DNA from: Candidatus Poribacteria bacterium
GTDB taxonomy: Bacteria > Poribacteria > WGA-4E > WGA-3G
Length of the DNA: 64,000 nucleotides
Direction: 5' to 3'
Assembly: GCA_958295815.1 (NCBI GenBank)
Contig: OY282374.1
Span: forward strand, 578,856-642,855
Part shown: positions 33,927 through 42,335 of the stretch, in pieces
How the letters are laid out: each line of letters opens with the position of its first letter
How positions within the stretch are numbered: the stretch's first letter is position 1
Made by a program: the position numbers and the translations under genes
The notes under the pieces: model-generated
What the model was told of the DNA's origin: nothing
What the model saw: only the letters and a program-made list of their open reading frames with translations
Database searches by the model: none

Positions 33927-34584
33927 TTTTCTTGCCCAAGATGTCTTCTTTGAGTTTTGCGAGTTCTTGGTCCAGATTGATGCTATCAGTGTTTGTTTCC
34001 GATTGGGTTTCAGGGGGACGGTTCCGTTTTTCCCAAAGTTCTGCTTCAGCTTCGGTCTTTTTTAATTTCCGTTCAGTCTGTTCAAGGACATTCGACAAAT
34101 ATGGCTCTATTTCTGCAAGCAGTTTATGAAGTTTGAGGCGCGTCTCTGCCTGTTTTTGATGGTGGTGTAGTTTTTCGGTCCGTTGGACGGTGTTTTGGAA
34201 TTGTTGATAAAAGTCTATCAAAGTAGTTTTGAGAGAGGTTACGACAGCTTGCTGAGCAAGGACTTGGCGTTCGTAATCGTTTGCGCGTTGTATCTGCTGT
34301 TCTTTACATTGTCGCGCTTCTCGTGCCCCAGTTATGTCTCGATTTTCTAAAGCAGCGTCTGCCTTCTTAGTCCATGCTTCTGCTGCGTCAACTGCTGTCT
34401 GATGGATTTGCTTGAGTCTTTGCTCCTCGGCGATTGCAGTAGCGACAAGATCCTTTGCCTCAGCAATGCGTTTTTTCATATCGGTAAGAGTTTTGTCAAG
34501 GACAGATTCCGTACCATCAACCGCCTCTACATATTGGGATATACTCTCTCGAATCTGTTCTGAAATTTCCTTAAGTTTATTCAT
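33919..34584 (-). CDS. PspA/IM30-like coiled-coil protein
   Basis: 221 residues, almost fully helical with long heptads (MKKRIAEAKDLVATAIAEEQRL and ARQCKEQQIQRANDYERQVLAQQAVV), as in PspA/IM30/Vipp1 proteins of ESCRT-III type. The C-terminus is a charged tail. Such proteins bind and repair stressed membranes. GGAGG precedes the ATG. Coupling to an ABC exporter (eight-base overlap) suggests a membrane-stress or lipid/peptide export unit. No sigma54 promoter or PspF homologue is visible. Confidence 0.75.
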   Translation of the reverse strand: MNKLKEISEQIRESISQYVEAVDGTESVLDKTLTDMKKRIAEAKDLVATAIAEEQRLKQIHQTAVDAAEAWTKKADAALENRDITGAREARQCKEQQIQRANDYERQVLAQQAVVTSLKTTLIDFYQQFQNTVQRTEKLHHHQKQAETRLKLHKLLAEIEPYLSNVLEQTERKLKKTEAEAELWEKRNRPPETQSETNTDSINLDQELAKLKEDILGKKND

Positions 34585-34655
34585 TTTCGATATGCCTCCG
34601 TACGTCTATTATACACCGTTTTTCGATGAGAATCAAGCGAGCCTTTACCTTCTGG

Positions 34656-34864
34656 GTCATTCAGTTTTTTTGTAGGACTGAACTCCAAATTGTGCTACGA
34701 AAGCACAATTTGTCTTTGCTTTACATTTCCCGACGACTGATAGCTGATTCTGTCATCCTGAAAATCCTTGAATCCAGTAAATCTTGGTTCTGACAATCCG
34801 CCACTGACGGTTGATGGGCCGACTGCTGGTTTATAGAGTCGAAGTAATTCTAAAATCTACCATA
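34656..34864. repeat. Dispersed repeats between PspA operon and methyltransferase
   Basis: Includes a TGTAGGACTGAACTCC element (34656-34688) like those at 25993. A 10-bp perfect hairpin AAATTGTGCT/AGCACAATTT (34687-34711) has relatives at 40726 and 44714. The AAGTAATTCTAAAATCTACCATA element is at 34835-34864. The spacer 34585-34881 shows no gene. Confidence 0.65.
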
Positions 34865-34881
34865 ATTCAGTTGAATGAAGG

Positions 34882-35745
34882 CTACAGAGCATCATAATTA
34901 GTATTGATAAGTTCGATGTCATAAAGTGCCAATCTATTCATGATGAGTCTTATTGCGGATGTATTGTTGTCGATTAAAATTGAAGAACGGTCATGTAGTG
35001 CTGCGGCTTCTCCAAAGGTTCCGCTACCAGCAAAAAAATCTAAAAGCGTGTTACCAGTGGATGAATGGACTTTAACAATGCGATTGAGGACACCGAGAGG
35101 CTTTTGGGTCGGATAGCCAGTCTTTTCGCTCCCATTCGTGCTGACGATAGTATGCCACCAGACATCTGTTGGTGTTTTACCACGCGCCGCTTTCTCTTTG
35201 CTGACTAAGCTGGGTGCCATGTACGGGATCCTATCCATTTCGTCAAAGTTGAAGGTATATTGCTTCGGTGTTTTGGCGTACCATAGAATGTTATCGTGCT
35301 TAGCTGACCATCGCGACTTTGACCTGCCCCCGTAATCGTAAGCCCAGATGATCTCGTTCATGAACGATTCACGTCCGAAAATCTCATCGAGTATCACTTT
35401 ACAATAATGCACTTCCCGATAGTCAATGTGGAGAAAGAAGCTGCCCTGTGGATGTAGCACCCGATACGCCTCTTCAAAACGCGGACGTAAAAACTGTAAG
35501 TAGGCATCTGAGCTTTCAAACTTATCAGTATAATGTGTCGTTTTGCCTTTGTGGGTTCGGTATGTCCTACCCTTGAAACCTACCCGATCACCTTGGGCAT
35601 CTGGTTCGACGTGGATTTCTGTACGTTGTTGGAGTTTTCCAGTGTTAAATGGCGGGTCAATATAAATCAGGTTGATACTTTCATCAGGAATATACTCTTG
35701 GAGAATTGCGAGGTTATCACCATAATAGAGATGATGTTTGGGCAT
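34882..35745 (-). CDS. DNA methyltransferase (N4-cytosine/N6-adenine, beta-type motif order), orphan
   Basis: 287 residues. The catalytic motif IV is DPPFNTGK (D30 onward), and the AdoMet-binding motif I, FFAGSGTFGEAA, lies in the C-terminal third. This order of IV before I is that of beta-class amino-methyltransferases. Other family blocks are YGDNLAIL, RPRFEEAYRVLHPQGSFFLHID, and YPTQKPLGVLNRIVKVHSS. The recognition site cannot be read from sequence. No restriction endonuclease is next to it, so it appears to be a solitary methylase. A GGAGC site precedes the ATG. Confidence 0.9.
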   Translation of the reverse strand: MPKHHLYYGDNLAILQEYIPDESINLIYIDPPFNTGKLQQRTEIHVEPDAQGDRVGFKGRTYRTHKGKTTHYTDKFESSDAYLQFLRPRFEEAYRVLHPQGSFFLHIDYREVHYCKVILDEIFGRESFMNEIIWAYDYGGRSKSRWSAKHDNILWYAKTPKQYTFNFDEMDRIPYMAPSLVSKEKAARGKTPTDVWWHTIVSTNGSEKTGYPTQKPLGVLNRIVKVHSSTGNTLLDFFAGSGTFGEAAALHDRSSILIDNNTSAIRLIMNRLALYDIELINTNYDAL

Positions 35746-35928
35746 ACTGAAATCTTGCTCCGGTTAAAATAGTGCGCGCGGTTGTCCTTTGCCAATGACG
35801 AAAAGGGTAATTTATGTAGTTTCTTGAGACTGGCTACTACCTGTCTCCTCTGTTTCTGTCAAGATTATAGCAGCCTTGTGACAATTTTTCAAGTTTCTGT
35901 GTTTGATGTTGTATTCGTGAGATTTTTC

Positions 35929-35957
35929 TTGACTACTCGCGACTTTTCGTGTAAAAT
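35929..35957 (+). promoter_or_regulatory. Promoter of the ruvX-mltG-lpx operon
   Basis: TTGACT (35929-35934), 17 bases, TAAAAT (35952-35957), about 150 bases before the ruvX ATG. The rest of the spacer 35746-36105 shows no gene; an open frame over it (35782-36066) has no family features. Confidence 0.55.
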
Positions 35958-36105
35958 TTTAAAAATGGTATCGTTAAACTTACGATTTCTTGATGGAGTT
36001 AGCAGAACGGCTTATAACCGAGATCCAGTTGCCTTCAGTCTTGATGGGTTGTGTTTTTCGGGGTAATTGCGTGTTTAATTCTGCGGATATGAAAAGGAGA
36101 GGGTT

Positions 36106-36552
36106 ATGGCAATTTTACTCGGGTTAGATATCGGAGATACGCGCATTGGTGTCGCAATTAGTGACGCTCTTGGCGTTGCCGCGCACCCGCTGTGCACATT
36201 AACCCGGAAAAATCGCCAAGTAGATCTGATTGTTATCTCAGATCTCATCTCTATCCACGAGGTTGAACGCGTTATCATCGGTTTGCCTATTTCACTTGAC
36301 GGTTCTTTGGGTGCACAGGCGGAGAAGGTTCAGAAGTTTGCAAAACGCTTGGAACATGCGATTGACGTTCCGATTGAGTTTCAGGATGAACGATTCACGA
36401 CGGCTGAGGCGGAGGAGATTTTGCGTAGCCTTAATAAAGACACCAGAGAACAGAAGGGACTCATAGACGAGGTAGCAGCGGTACTAATTCTGAAAGATTA
36501 TTTGAATAGCAATCAGGAGGTTGATTCTCCAGCATCGGTAGAGAATGGCTAA
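36106..36552 (+). CDS. ruvX: Putative pre-16S rRNA nuclease / Holliday junction resolvase RuvX (YqgF)
   Basis: 148 residues, the usual YqgF size. RNase-H-like fold: GLDIGDTRIGVAISD with the first catalytic Asp near residue 7, IGLPISLDGSLGAQAEKVQKFAKRL, then the DERFTTAEAEEIL motif with further acidic residues, and a final acidic segment GLIDEVAAVLIL. It is a cytoplasmic nuclease for 16S rRNA 5' end maturation and possibly recombination intermediates. AAGGAGAGG precedes the ATG. First gene of the unit continuing into mltG and the lpx genes. Confidence 0.95.
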   Translation: MAILLGLDIGDTRIGVAISDALGVAAHPLCTLTRKNRQVDLIVISDLISIHEVERVIIGLPISLDGSLGAQAEKVQKFAKRLEHAIDVPIEFQDERFTTAEAEEILRSLNKDTREQKGLIDEVAAVLILKDYLNSNQEVDSPASVENG

Positions 36553-36595
36553 TTTTCATTCTTAGATTGATGAGGATGTCGCTCCTACGGGATAC

Positions 36596-37621
36596 ATGGT
36601 GAAAATGGGAAAAATGAGGAAAATTAGAATAGGTATATTGACGTTGTGTAGTCTTGCTATTCTCTGCCTCATTGTCTCGTTGATAGTGGGGTTTTTGATA
36701 TCCGCTCCAGCTTCTTCAGGAGATGTTGTCAATTTTGATATACCGACTGGAAGCAATTCGAGAACGATCGCGAAGCGGTTGGCTGCCGAAAAGCTAATCC
36801 GAAGCGAATTCGCTTTTCGTTTAGTCGTTCGACACAGAGGGATCGGCAAACGTTTACAGGCAGGAACTTATACCCTGCGGCGGAACATGGCACTATCGGA
36901 AATCCTTGATGAATTTGAGAAGGGGCGAGTTACGCTTGTTAGTTGGACGGTGCCGGAGGGCTTAACGGGGGTCGCCATAGCGGAACTCTGGGAAGTTGGT
37001 GGTTTCGGGACTGCGGCGGCGTTTCGGGACGCTTTTGAAACCACAAGTTTGTTAGAAAAGTATGGGTTGGAAGACAAAACAGTGGAGGGCTATCTATTTC
37101 CAAATACCTACAAGTTCGCGAAAGGCACAACAGCGGAGAAGGTGGTTGCGATGATGCTCGCTGAATTCAAAAATCGGTGGATTGAGAAATTTGATGAAGA
37201 GGCAAGCAACTTAGGGCGTACCCGGCATGAGATCGTAACGCTTGCTTCGATTATTGAAAAAGAGGCGCAATTGAAATCAGAAAGTCCCCGAATTTCGAGC
37301 GTTTTCCATAACCGACTCAAACGAGGTTGGCGACTCCAAGCGGATCCAACGGTACTTTATGCCTTGGAGAATCCAAAGCGTCTTTTGACTAAAGCGGATC
37401 TGAATGTAGATTCGCCTTATAATACATACGTGTATAAAGGTTTGCCGCCGGGTCCAATCGCAAATCCGGGCATTGATTCTATTATCGCTGCACTGCGCCC
37501 CGAAGAGACAGCTTATCTCTATTTTGTGGCAGTGGGCGACGGAAAGCATCATTTTTCAAAGACACTTTCGGAACATAATAGGATGGTCCGAAAAATGCGG
37601 CGTGCCTCTCGTAACAGATAA
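36596..37621 (+). CDS. mltG: Endolytic murein transglycosylase MltG
   Basis: 341 residues. An N-terminal transmembrane helix (about 10-32, IGILTLCSLAILCLIVSLIVG) leads into a periplasmic part with a LysM-like region and the YceG domain. The hallmark IVTLASIIEKEAQ carries the catalytic Glu, followed by SSVFHNRL and LQADPTVLYAL. It cuts nascent glycan strands and so sets their length. ATGs at 36596, 36605 and 36614 are all possible starts, and none has a strong ribosome site. It lies 43 bases after ruvX. Confidence 0.93.
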   Translation: MVKMGKMRKIRIGILTLCSLAILCLIVSLIVGFLISAPASSGDVVNFDIPTGSNSRTIAKRLAAEKLIRSEFAFRLVVRHRGIGKRLQAGTYTLRRNMALSEILDEFEKGRVTLVSWTVPEGLTGVAIAELWEVGGFGTAAAFRDAFETTSLLEKYGLEDKTVEGYLFPNTYKFAKGTTAEKVVAMMLAEFKNRWIEKFDEEASNLGRTRHEIVTLASIIEKEAQLKSESPRISSVFHNRLKRGWRLQADPTVLYALENPKRLLTKADLNVDSPYNTYVYKGLPPGPIANPGIDSIIAALRPEETAYLYFVAVGDGKHHFSKTLSEHNRMVRKMRRASRNR

Positions 37622-37672
37622 ATGTTTTGCTCGAAAAATTGAGACTAAAGGCACAGAAAGTGACAAGACAGA

Positions 37673-38959
37673 ATGGCAAAAGCAGATTCACAACAGACAA
37701 TTCAAAATGAGATAATAATTACGGGAAAAGGGTTGATGTTAGGAGAACCTGTGACATTAACCTTGAAACCAGCATCAGCAGACTTTGGTATCGTTTTTCG
37801 GCGCGTAGATATGGAAGGTTCGCCAGAGGTGAGGGTATGTCCTGAGAATTGGGCGGATGTTCTGCCGCGGTGTACCAGTTTGCGCAGCGGTGATACAACC
37901 ATTAGTAGTGTTGAACATATTCTCTCTGCGCTTGGTGGGTTCGGTGTTGATAATGTAGTGGTGGAATTGGACGCTCCGGAACCCCCGGCACTTGATGGAA
38001 GTGCAAACCCCTATATCCAAGGTATACAATCAGTAGGGCTTGCTTCACAAGATGCCCAACGCAACTTTATTGAGGTCACTGAACCTTTCGCCCTTTCTTC
38101 AGGAGATAGACAGCTTGTCTTACTTCCGGCTGATACGCTGGAGGTGACTTTTGTTTATGCACATCCGCAAACAGATTCTCAAGTCTTGACTTTCAAAATA
38201 ACCCCGGAATCATATATAAGTGAGATTGCACCGGCTCGGACTTTCTGTTTTGAGGATGAAATTGAGGCACTTCAGGCACTCGGTATCGGTAAGGGCGCGA
38301 ATTATGATAACGTTCTTGTTATTAATGAGGCGGGTGAACCAAGCACACCGCTTCGATTTGAGGACGAGTTTGTCCGGCACAAAATCTTAGATTTGATTGG
38401 CGATCTGTATTTGGCGGGTCGTTTACCCAAGGCGCATGTTATCGCAATGCGGACTGGGCACGGGTTCCATGCTGAATTTGTGCAAGCCCTCGCTGACGCA
38501 GGACATCTTCAACAGGTACCTGTTCAAGAACCTATTGAGGTCATGGATATTTATGATGTGTTACCGCACCGGCATCCCATGTGTATGGTTGATAGAGTTA
38601 TTGAATATGAAAGTAAAAAACGCGCCGTTGGTATCAAAAATGTGACATATAACGAACCAATTTTTGAGGGACATTTTCCTACGCAACCTGTGATGCCGGG
38701 CGTGCTGCAGATTGAGGCGCTCGCGCAACTCGCAGCGTGGCTCGTGCTTCGGGACATCGGTAAGGAAGGTGAACTTGGATATTTTCGTTCTATCAACAAG
38801 GCAACATTCCGTCGTGCTGTTGTCCCAGGGGATCAGCTTCGGTTGGAAATAGAGGTTGCACAACTAAGGAGCAGGCTTGCCCGCATTGAAGGACGCGTTT
38901 ATGTAGGAGATGCCCTCGCCACAGAGGCGGAACTGTCAATCGTATTAGCGTCTGTCTAA
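37673..38959 (+). CDS. lpxC: LpxC/FabZ bifunctional fusion (lipid A deacetylase plus 3-hydroxyacyl-ACP dehydratase)
   Basis: 428 residues. Residues 1-270 are LpxC, the zinc deacetylase that commits UDP-acyl-GlcNAc to lipid A. H82 in SSVEH and H236/D240 in RHKILDLIGD match the zinc ligands, and TGHGFHAEF supplies a catalytic His. Residues about 285-428 are FabZ: DVLPHRHPMCMVDRV and FEGHFPTQPVMPGVLQIEALAQ, with the catalytic His and Glu. Such fusions are known in Bacteroidota and some other phyla and bring acyl supply next to lipid A synthesis. No strong ribosome site precedes the ATG. lpxA follows 56 bases later. Confidence 0.95.
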   Translation: MAKADSQQTIQNEIIITGKGLMLGEPVTLTLKPASADFGIVFRRVDMEGSPEVRVCPENWADVLPRCTSLRSGDTTISSVEHILSALGGFGVDNVVVELDAPEPPALDGSANPYIQGIQSVGLASQDAQRNFIEVTEPFALSSGDRQLVLLPADTLEVTFVYAHPQTDSQVLTFKITPESYISEIAPARTFCFEDEIEALQALGIGKGANYDNVLVINEAGEPSTPLRFEDEFVRHKILDLIGDLYLAGRLPKAHVIAMRTGHGFHAEFVQALADAGHLQQVPVQEPIEVMDIYDVLPHRHPMCMVDRVIEYESKKRAVGIKNVTYNEPIFEGHFPTQPVMPGVLQIEALAQLAAWLVLRDIGKEGELGYFRSINKATFRRAVVPGDQLRLEIEVAQLRSRLARIEGRVYVGDALATEAELSIVLASV

Positions 38960-39015
38960 ACAGCAGTCCTTTTGAGATTAACTGGCAAGATTTTTTGAGA
39001 TTAGGAGGGAATTTT

Positions 39016-39840
39016 GTGCTAGAAACTAACATTCACCCTACGGCTATTATCTCTCCCAAAGCGACATTGGAAGAAGGGGTTAAAATTGGACCCTACAGTC
39101 TTGTCGGTGATGATGTTCATATCGGACGCGGCACCGTAATTGGTCCGCATGTTCAGATTGAAAAGTGGACGACTATCGGTGAGGAGTGCAAAATCTACTT
39201 CGGTGCTACAATCGGTAACGAATCTAAGGACTTGAAGTACGGTGGTTGGCGGAGTTATGTAAAAATAGGTAACCGTAATACGCTACGCGAGTACGTCTCT
39301 ATCTCCAGATCGACATTTGAGGAAGGTGAGACTGTCGTTGGTGATAACAATCTGTTAATGAATTGGGTTAACCTGGCGCATGATGCTATTGTCGGTAACA
39401 GGATAATCATGGCAAACTTTGTCTCGCTTGCTGGACATGTTGTCATTGAAGATGACGTCCGACTGGGCGCACACGCCGCGTTGCATCAATATGTGCGTGT
39501 CGGTAAAATGGCGATGGCAGGCGGTTTCTCGAAAATAGTCCAAGATATTCCACCGTTTGCGCTTTCCGCTGGACAGCCAGCGCGTGTCCGTAGTATCAAT
39601 CGTATCGGCATTCGTACCTCAAGAATTAACCCGTTGTCACAACTTACACCTGAAGCACTGGCGGCACTGAAGAAGGCGTTCCGTATCTTGTTCCGCTCTG
39701 GATTACCTCTCAAACACGCTGTCACCAGAGTCAGGAAGGAACTCGAAACAATGCCAGAAGTTGACTATCTACTCGAATTTATTGAAACCTCCAAGCGGGG
39801 GATCGGATTCAGCCAACCAAATCGTACCCAGAACAGTTAA
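39016..39840 (+). CDS. lpxA: UDP-N-acetylglucosamine O-acyltransferase LpxA
   Basis: 274 residues from GTG at 39016, which has AGGAGG eight bases before it; the longer TTG start at 38995 would place the ribosome site inside the gene and is rejected. A left-handed beta-helix: IHPTAIISPKATLEEGVKIGPYSLVG, IGRGTVIGPHVQIEKWTTIG, and the catalytic region MNWVNLAHDAIVGNRIIMANF with the active histidine. A helical C-terminus follows (LTPEALAALKKAFRILFRSG). It transfers a 3-hydroxyacyl group to UDP-GlcNAc, the first step of lipid A. It fits with the LpxC/FabZ fusion before it and lpxI after it. Confidence 0.95.
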   Translation: MLETNIHPTAIISPKATLEEGVKIGPYSLVGDDVHIGRGTVIGPHVQIEKWTTIGEECKIYFGATIGNESKDLKYGGWRSYVKIGNRNTLREYVSISRSTFEEGETVVGDNNLLMNWVNLAHDAIVGNRIIMANFVSLAGHVVIEDDVRLGAHAALHQYVRVGKMAMAGGFSKIVQDIPPFALSAGQPARVRSINRIGIRTSRINPLSQLTPEALAALKKAFRILFRSGLPLKHAVTRVRKELETMPEVDYLLEFIETSKRGIGFSQPNRTQNS

Positions 39841-39897
39841 CTTCTGTATTGAACGTTTAAGTATTCGGACTTTTTGACAAGACGGGGAGCGAAGACG

Positions 39898-40701
39898 GTG
39901 GAAAAACTGGGTATTATTGCAGGCGCAGGTGAGCTGCCAGTGCTGTTAGCGCGTGCCGCTGTTGCTCATGACCGAAAACCTGTTGTTATCCAAATTACAA
40001 AATCCGATTCGCAGCGTTTTGCAGGCATCGCAGATGAACTCCATACTTATGGTGTTGGACAGATTCAGAAGATTGCTCAAACACTTCTTGATTCAGGCGT
40101 GAAAGAGACTGTGATTATTGGCAAAGTCGAAAGAAATATTCTACTACGTCCCTTTCAAATTGATGCGACTACCATCCGGATTTTAGTACAGAACCGCCGT
40201 AAAAAACCCTCCGCAATTGTTAACGCAGCACTCACCTATCTTGAATCCGCTGGACTGACCATTCTTACCCAAGATCGATATCTCCATCACCTTCTCCCAC
40301 AACCCGGTGTTTTAACGGCACGACAACCTACAGCGAACCAATGCGCAGATATTGAACTCGGTATTGACACCGCCCGCCGGATGGCAAACATGGATATTGG
40401 ACAAACGGTTGTTATTAAAAATCATATTGTCCTTGCGATTGAGGCAATTGAAGGGACGGATGCGACTATTCAGAGAGGTGGAAATTTAGGGAAGAAGGGA
40501 GTTGTGGTAGCGAAAGCCGCCGCCGATCATCACGATTTCCGGGTTGACGTACCGACGGTAGGAATGCAAACGTTAGAGGTGTTGCATCAAGTCAAAGCGG
40601 GTGTGCTGGCAGTAGAAGCACGACGAACCTTCGTTATGGATGTTGATGCGTTTATCAAGAAAGCGGAGGAATATAAAATCGCAATCGTTGCTGTTGAATA
40701 A
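39898..40701 (+). CDS. lpxI: UDP-2,3-diacylglucosamine pyrophosphatase LpxI
   Basis: 267 residues from GTG at 39898, with GGGAG before it; the TTG at 39874 is less likely. The start VEKLGIIAGAGELPVLLARAA, DGVGQIQKI-like region and the C-terminal TVVIKNHIVLAIEAIEGTDATI with VVVAKAAADHHDFRVDVPTVG match LpxI (DUF1009). It releases UMP from UDP-2,3-diacylglucosamine in lipid A synthesis, in place of LpxH. lpxB, lpxD and lpxK are not in the window. Confidence 0.93.
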   Translation: MEKLGIIAGAGELPVLLARAAVAHDRKPVVIQITKSDSQRFAGIADELHTYGVGQIQKIAQTLLDSGVKETVIIGKVERNILLRPFQIDATTIRILVQNRRKKPSAIVNAALTYLESAGLTILTQDRYLHHLLPQPGVLTARQPTANQCADIELGIDTARRMANMDIGQTVVIKNHIVLAIEAIEGTDATIQRGGNLGKKGVVVAKAAADHHDFRVDVPTVGMQTLEVLHQVKAGVLAVEARRTFVMDVDAFIKKAEEYKIAIVAVE

Positions 40702-40725
40702 AAAAAGAGGGGGAAGCAATGCGAA

Positions 40726-40748
40726 AATTGTGCTATTAAAGCACAATT
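40726..40748. repeat. AATTGTGCT hairpin repeat
   Basis: A perfect 9-bp stem, AATTGTGCT with AGCACAATT, over a 5-base loop, followed by CGTCTTACATTT. Relatives are at 34687 and, as a half copy, at 44714-44740. It lies between the converging lpxI and SelW-like genes and may act as a bidirectional terminator. Confidence 0.65.
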
Positions 40749-40786
40749 CGTCTTACATTTAGCCTCCGACCCTCTGAAGACAATGT

Positions 40787-41020
40787 TTACGCCGCGGCGT
40801 CTATCGCACTTGTTATCTGATCTGTCGTTGGAAACTCCTTGGTTTCTAATTTCGAGTAGATCAGCGTTCCATTTAACGAGACCTCAAAAGCCCCACCACT
40901 ACCTGGAATCAGATCGACTGTCTTGACCCCCGTACCATATCTCTGTTTTAAGGCATCTGCCAAACTGGCTGCCCGTGGCTGGTAGTTTCAAGCGGTGCAG
41001 TATTCAATTCTCACTTCCAT
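40787..41020 (-). CDS. SelW-like (Rdx family) selenoprotein with CxxU
   Basis: 77 residues when the in-frame TGA at 40990-40988 is read as selenocysteine. MEVRIEYC-TA-U11-NYQPRAASLADAL is the classic Rdx opening, with redox motif C8-x-x-U11. The rest, VDLIPGSGGAFEVSLNGTLIYSKL followed by FPTTDQITSAI, is the typical thioredoxin-like core and ending of SelW/SelT/SelH proteins. The reading is too short and is interrupted by TGA, so automatic gene calls miss it. GAGGAGGG lies nine bases before the ATG, strongly supporting translation. A hairpin after the UGA fits a bacterial SECIS. Known SelW-like proteins are small cytoplasmic thiol redox proteins. Convergent with lpxI. Confidence 0.9.
40951..40990 (-). 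promoter_or_regulatory. Predicted bacterial SECIS element in the SelW-like gene
   Basis: mRNA hairpin: GGGCA (40974-40970) pairs with UGCCU (40955-40951), one G-U pair. GCCA (40969-40966) pairs with UGGC (40962-40959), with loop GUU and a three-base AGA bulge. The loop begins 22 bases after the UGA. Loop sequence and distance match those of the element in the peroxiredoxin-like gene. Confidence 0.65.
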
Positions 41021-41262
41021 GGGTATTCGCCCTCCTCATTCATTGTTTGACCTTATTTGTCAAAGTGAATTCAATTCTTTCCTCCTAAAATTCTACCATA
41101 CATGTGAAGAAATTGCAAATTTTTTCGTAAATCGAATGTCTTGAGGTATCAAGACAAAAAGGCTTGCACTGCGAAGGCATTCCACTTATAATCTTTTCTA
41201 CATAATCTATGGTAAATCCCATAAATAAATAGACATTATTAACACATATGAGATCTGCTCTT

Positions 41263-41484
41263 TGTAGGAGGGGTTTGTAACCCCGATTCTTACAAGTGTC
41301 GAAGTAATTGTGGGTTTTCCTATGTAGGAGGGGTTTGTAACCCCGATTCTTACAAGTGTCGAAGTAATTGTGGGTTTTCCTATGTAGGAGGGGTTTGTAA
41401 CCCCGATTCTTACAAGTGTCGAAGTAATTGTGGGTTTTCCTATGTAGGAGGGGTTTGTAACCCCGATTCTTACTATAAGTGTCG
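41263..41484. repeat. 60-bp tandem repeat, three full copies and a partial fourth
   Basis: Units start at 41263, 41323, 41383 and 41443 and are identical for three full periods. Each holds a hairpin (GGGGTTTGTAACCCC) and the AAGTGTCGAAGTAATT element that is dispersed elsewhere in the window. The fourth diverges after TTAC by a TAT insertion. There is no spacer variation, so it is not a CRISPR array. At 41209-41235 a further element (ATGGTAAATCCC with AAATAAATAGACA) resembles 62826-62852. The region 41021-41262 has no other gene. Confidence 0.9.
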
Positions 41485-41527
41485 CGATTAAAAGATTGCT
41501 TCTACCGTTTGCAAGGAGATAAAAAAT

Positions 41528-42280
41528 ATGGATATACGACTTAACGATAAAGTAGCTGTGGTTACTGGCGGATCGACTGGTATTGGTGCAGCAACGGCGA
41601 TTGAATACGCCAGAGCGGGTGCGAGGGTCGTCTTCGGCGATATTAATGAAACGGATGCCGAAAATACGATCAATACTATTCGTGAGGACGGCGGTGTTGC
41701 GAAGTTCCTACGAACCGATGTCACTGTCGAAACTGAAGTTGCGGATTTGATGAAAGCCGCCGATACGGAATTTGGTGGTATTCACGTATTAGTAACTTCA
41801 GCAGGGGTCCTGCAAGGACCGAGTGTTCGCATTGATGACTTTGAGGCAGCGACTTTTGATTCGGTTATTGATGTGAACCTTAAAGGCACCTTTTACGCCC
41901 TCAAGCATGCTGTTCCGATAATGAACAGATCTGGAGGCGGCGTTATTCTGTGTATTGCCTCAGGGGCAGGGGTTCGCGGTGGGAGTTCTTCGATTGCTTA
42001 CGCTTCCAGCAAAGGAGGCGTCAACGGACTTGTAATGACGGTGGAAAACCAGATTGCGTCAATGAATATCCGTATTCATACCATCTGTCCGGGTGGACTT
42101 GCGACCCCACTGAAGTTAGGACAGATCGCAGAATCAGCGAGGCGCGACGGTCAAGATCCAGATGTTGCTGTTGCCAATGCTCGTGGATCGCTGGGGGATC
42201 CAGCGGGTGTCGGACGGGTGCTTACGTTCCTCGCTTCTGATGAAGCCTCATACACGCGCGGACAGATTTTCACGAGATAG
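41528..42280 (+). CDS. Short-chain dehydrogenase/reductase (SDR) family protein
   Basis: 250 residues. TGGSTGIGAATAIEY is the TGxxxGIG cofactor loop, and D-rich VVFGDINETD near the end of strand two favours NAD(H). TSAGVL replaces the common NNAG. The catalytic Ser-Tyr-Lys is SSSIAYASSKGG. The protein ends at GQIFTR, whereas most SDRs continue with a VDGG stretch; the last few residues seem to be lost or changed. AAGGAGATAAAAAAT precedes the ATG, 40 bases after the tandem repeat. Substrate unknown; a cytoplasmic oxidoreductase. Confidence 0.9.
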   Translation: MDIRLNDKVAVVTGGSTGIGAATAIEYARAGARVVFGDINETDAENTINTIREDGGVAKFLRTDVTVETEVADLMKAADTEFGGIHVLVTSAGVLQGPSVRIDDFEAATFDSVIDVNLKGTFYALKHAVPIMNRSGGGVILCIASGAGVRGGSSSIAYASSKGGVNGLVMTVENQIASMNIRIHTICPGGLATPLKLGQIAESARRDGQDPDVAVANARGSLGDPAGVGRVLTFLASDEASYTRGQIFTR

Positions 42281-42335
42281 ATTTCGTCTACTCGGAGCCG
42301 CGACGTGCGATAGGTATAGTCTTTTGTAGTGCCCA

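Noticed and set aside
35782..36066. 94-codon open frame upstream of ruvX
   Set aside because: It overlaps the ruvX promoter region and shows no domain or signal pattern.
41263..41484. CRISPR array
   Set aside because: The whole 60-bp period is repeated without variable spacers, and no cas genes are present. It is a simple tandem repeat.
42264..42300. UGA-type or frameshift extension of the SDR C-terminus
   Set aside because: The stop is TAG and the next frame does not restore a VDGG ending, so the gene is simply short at its end.
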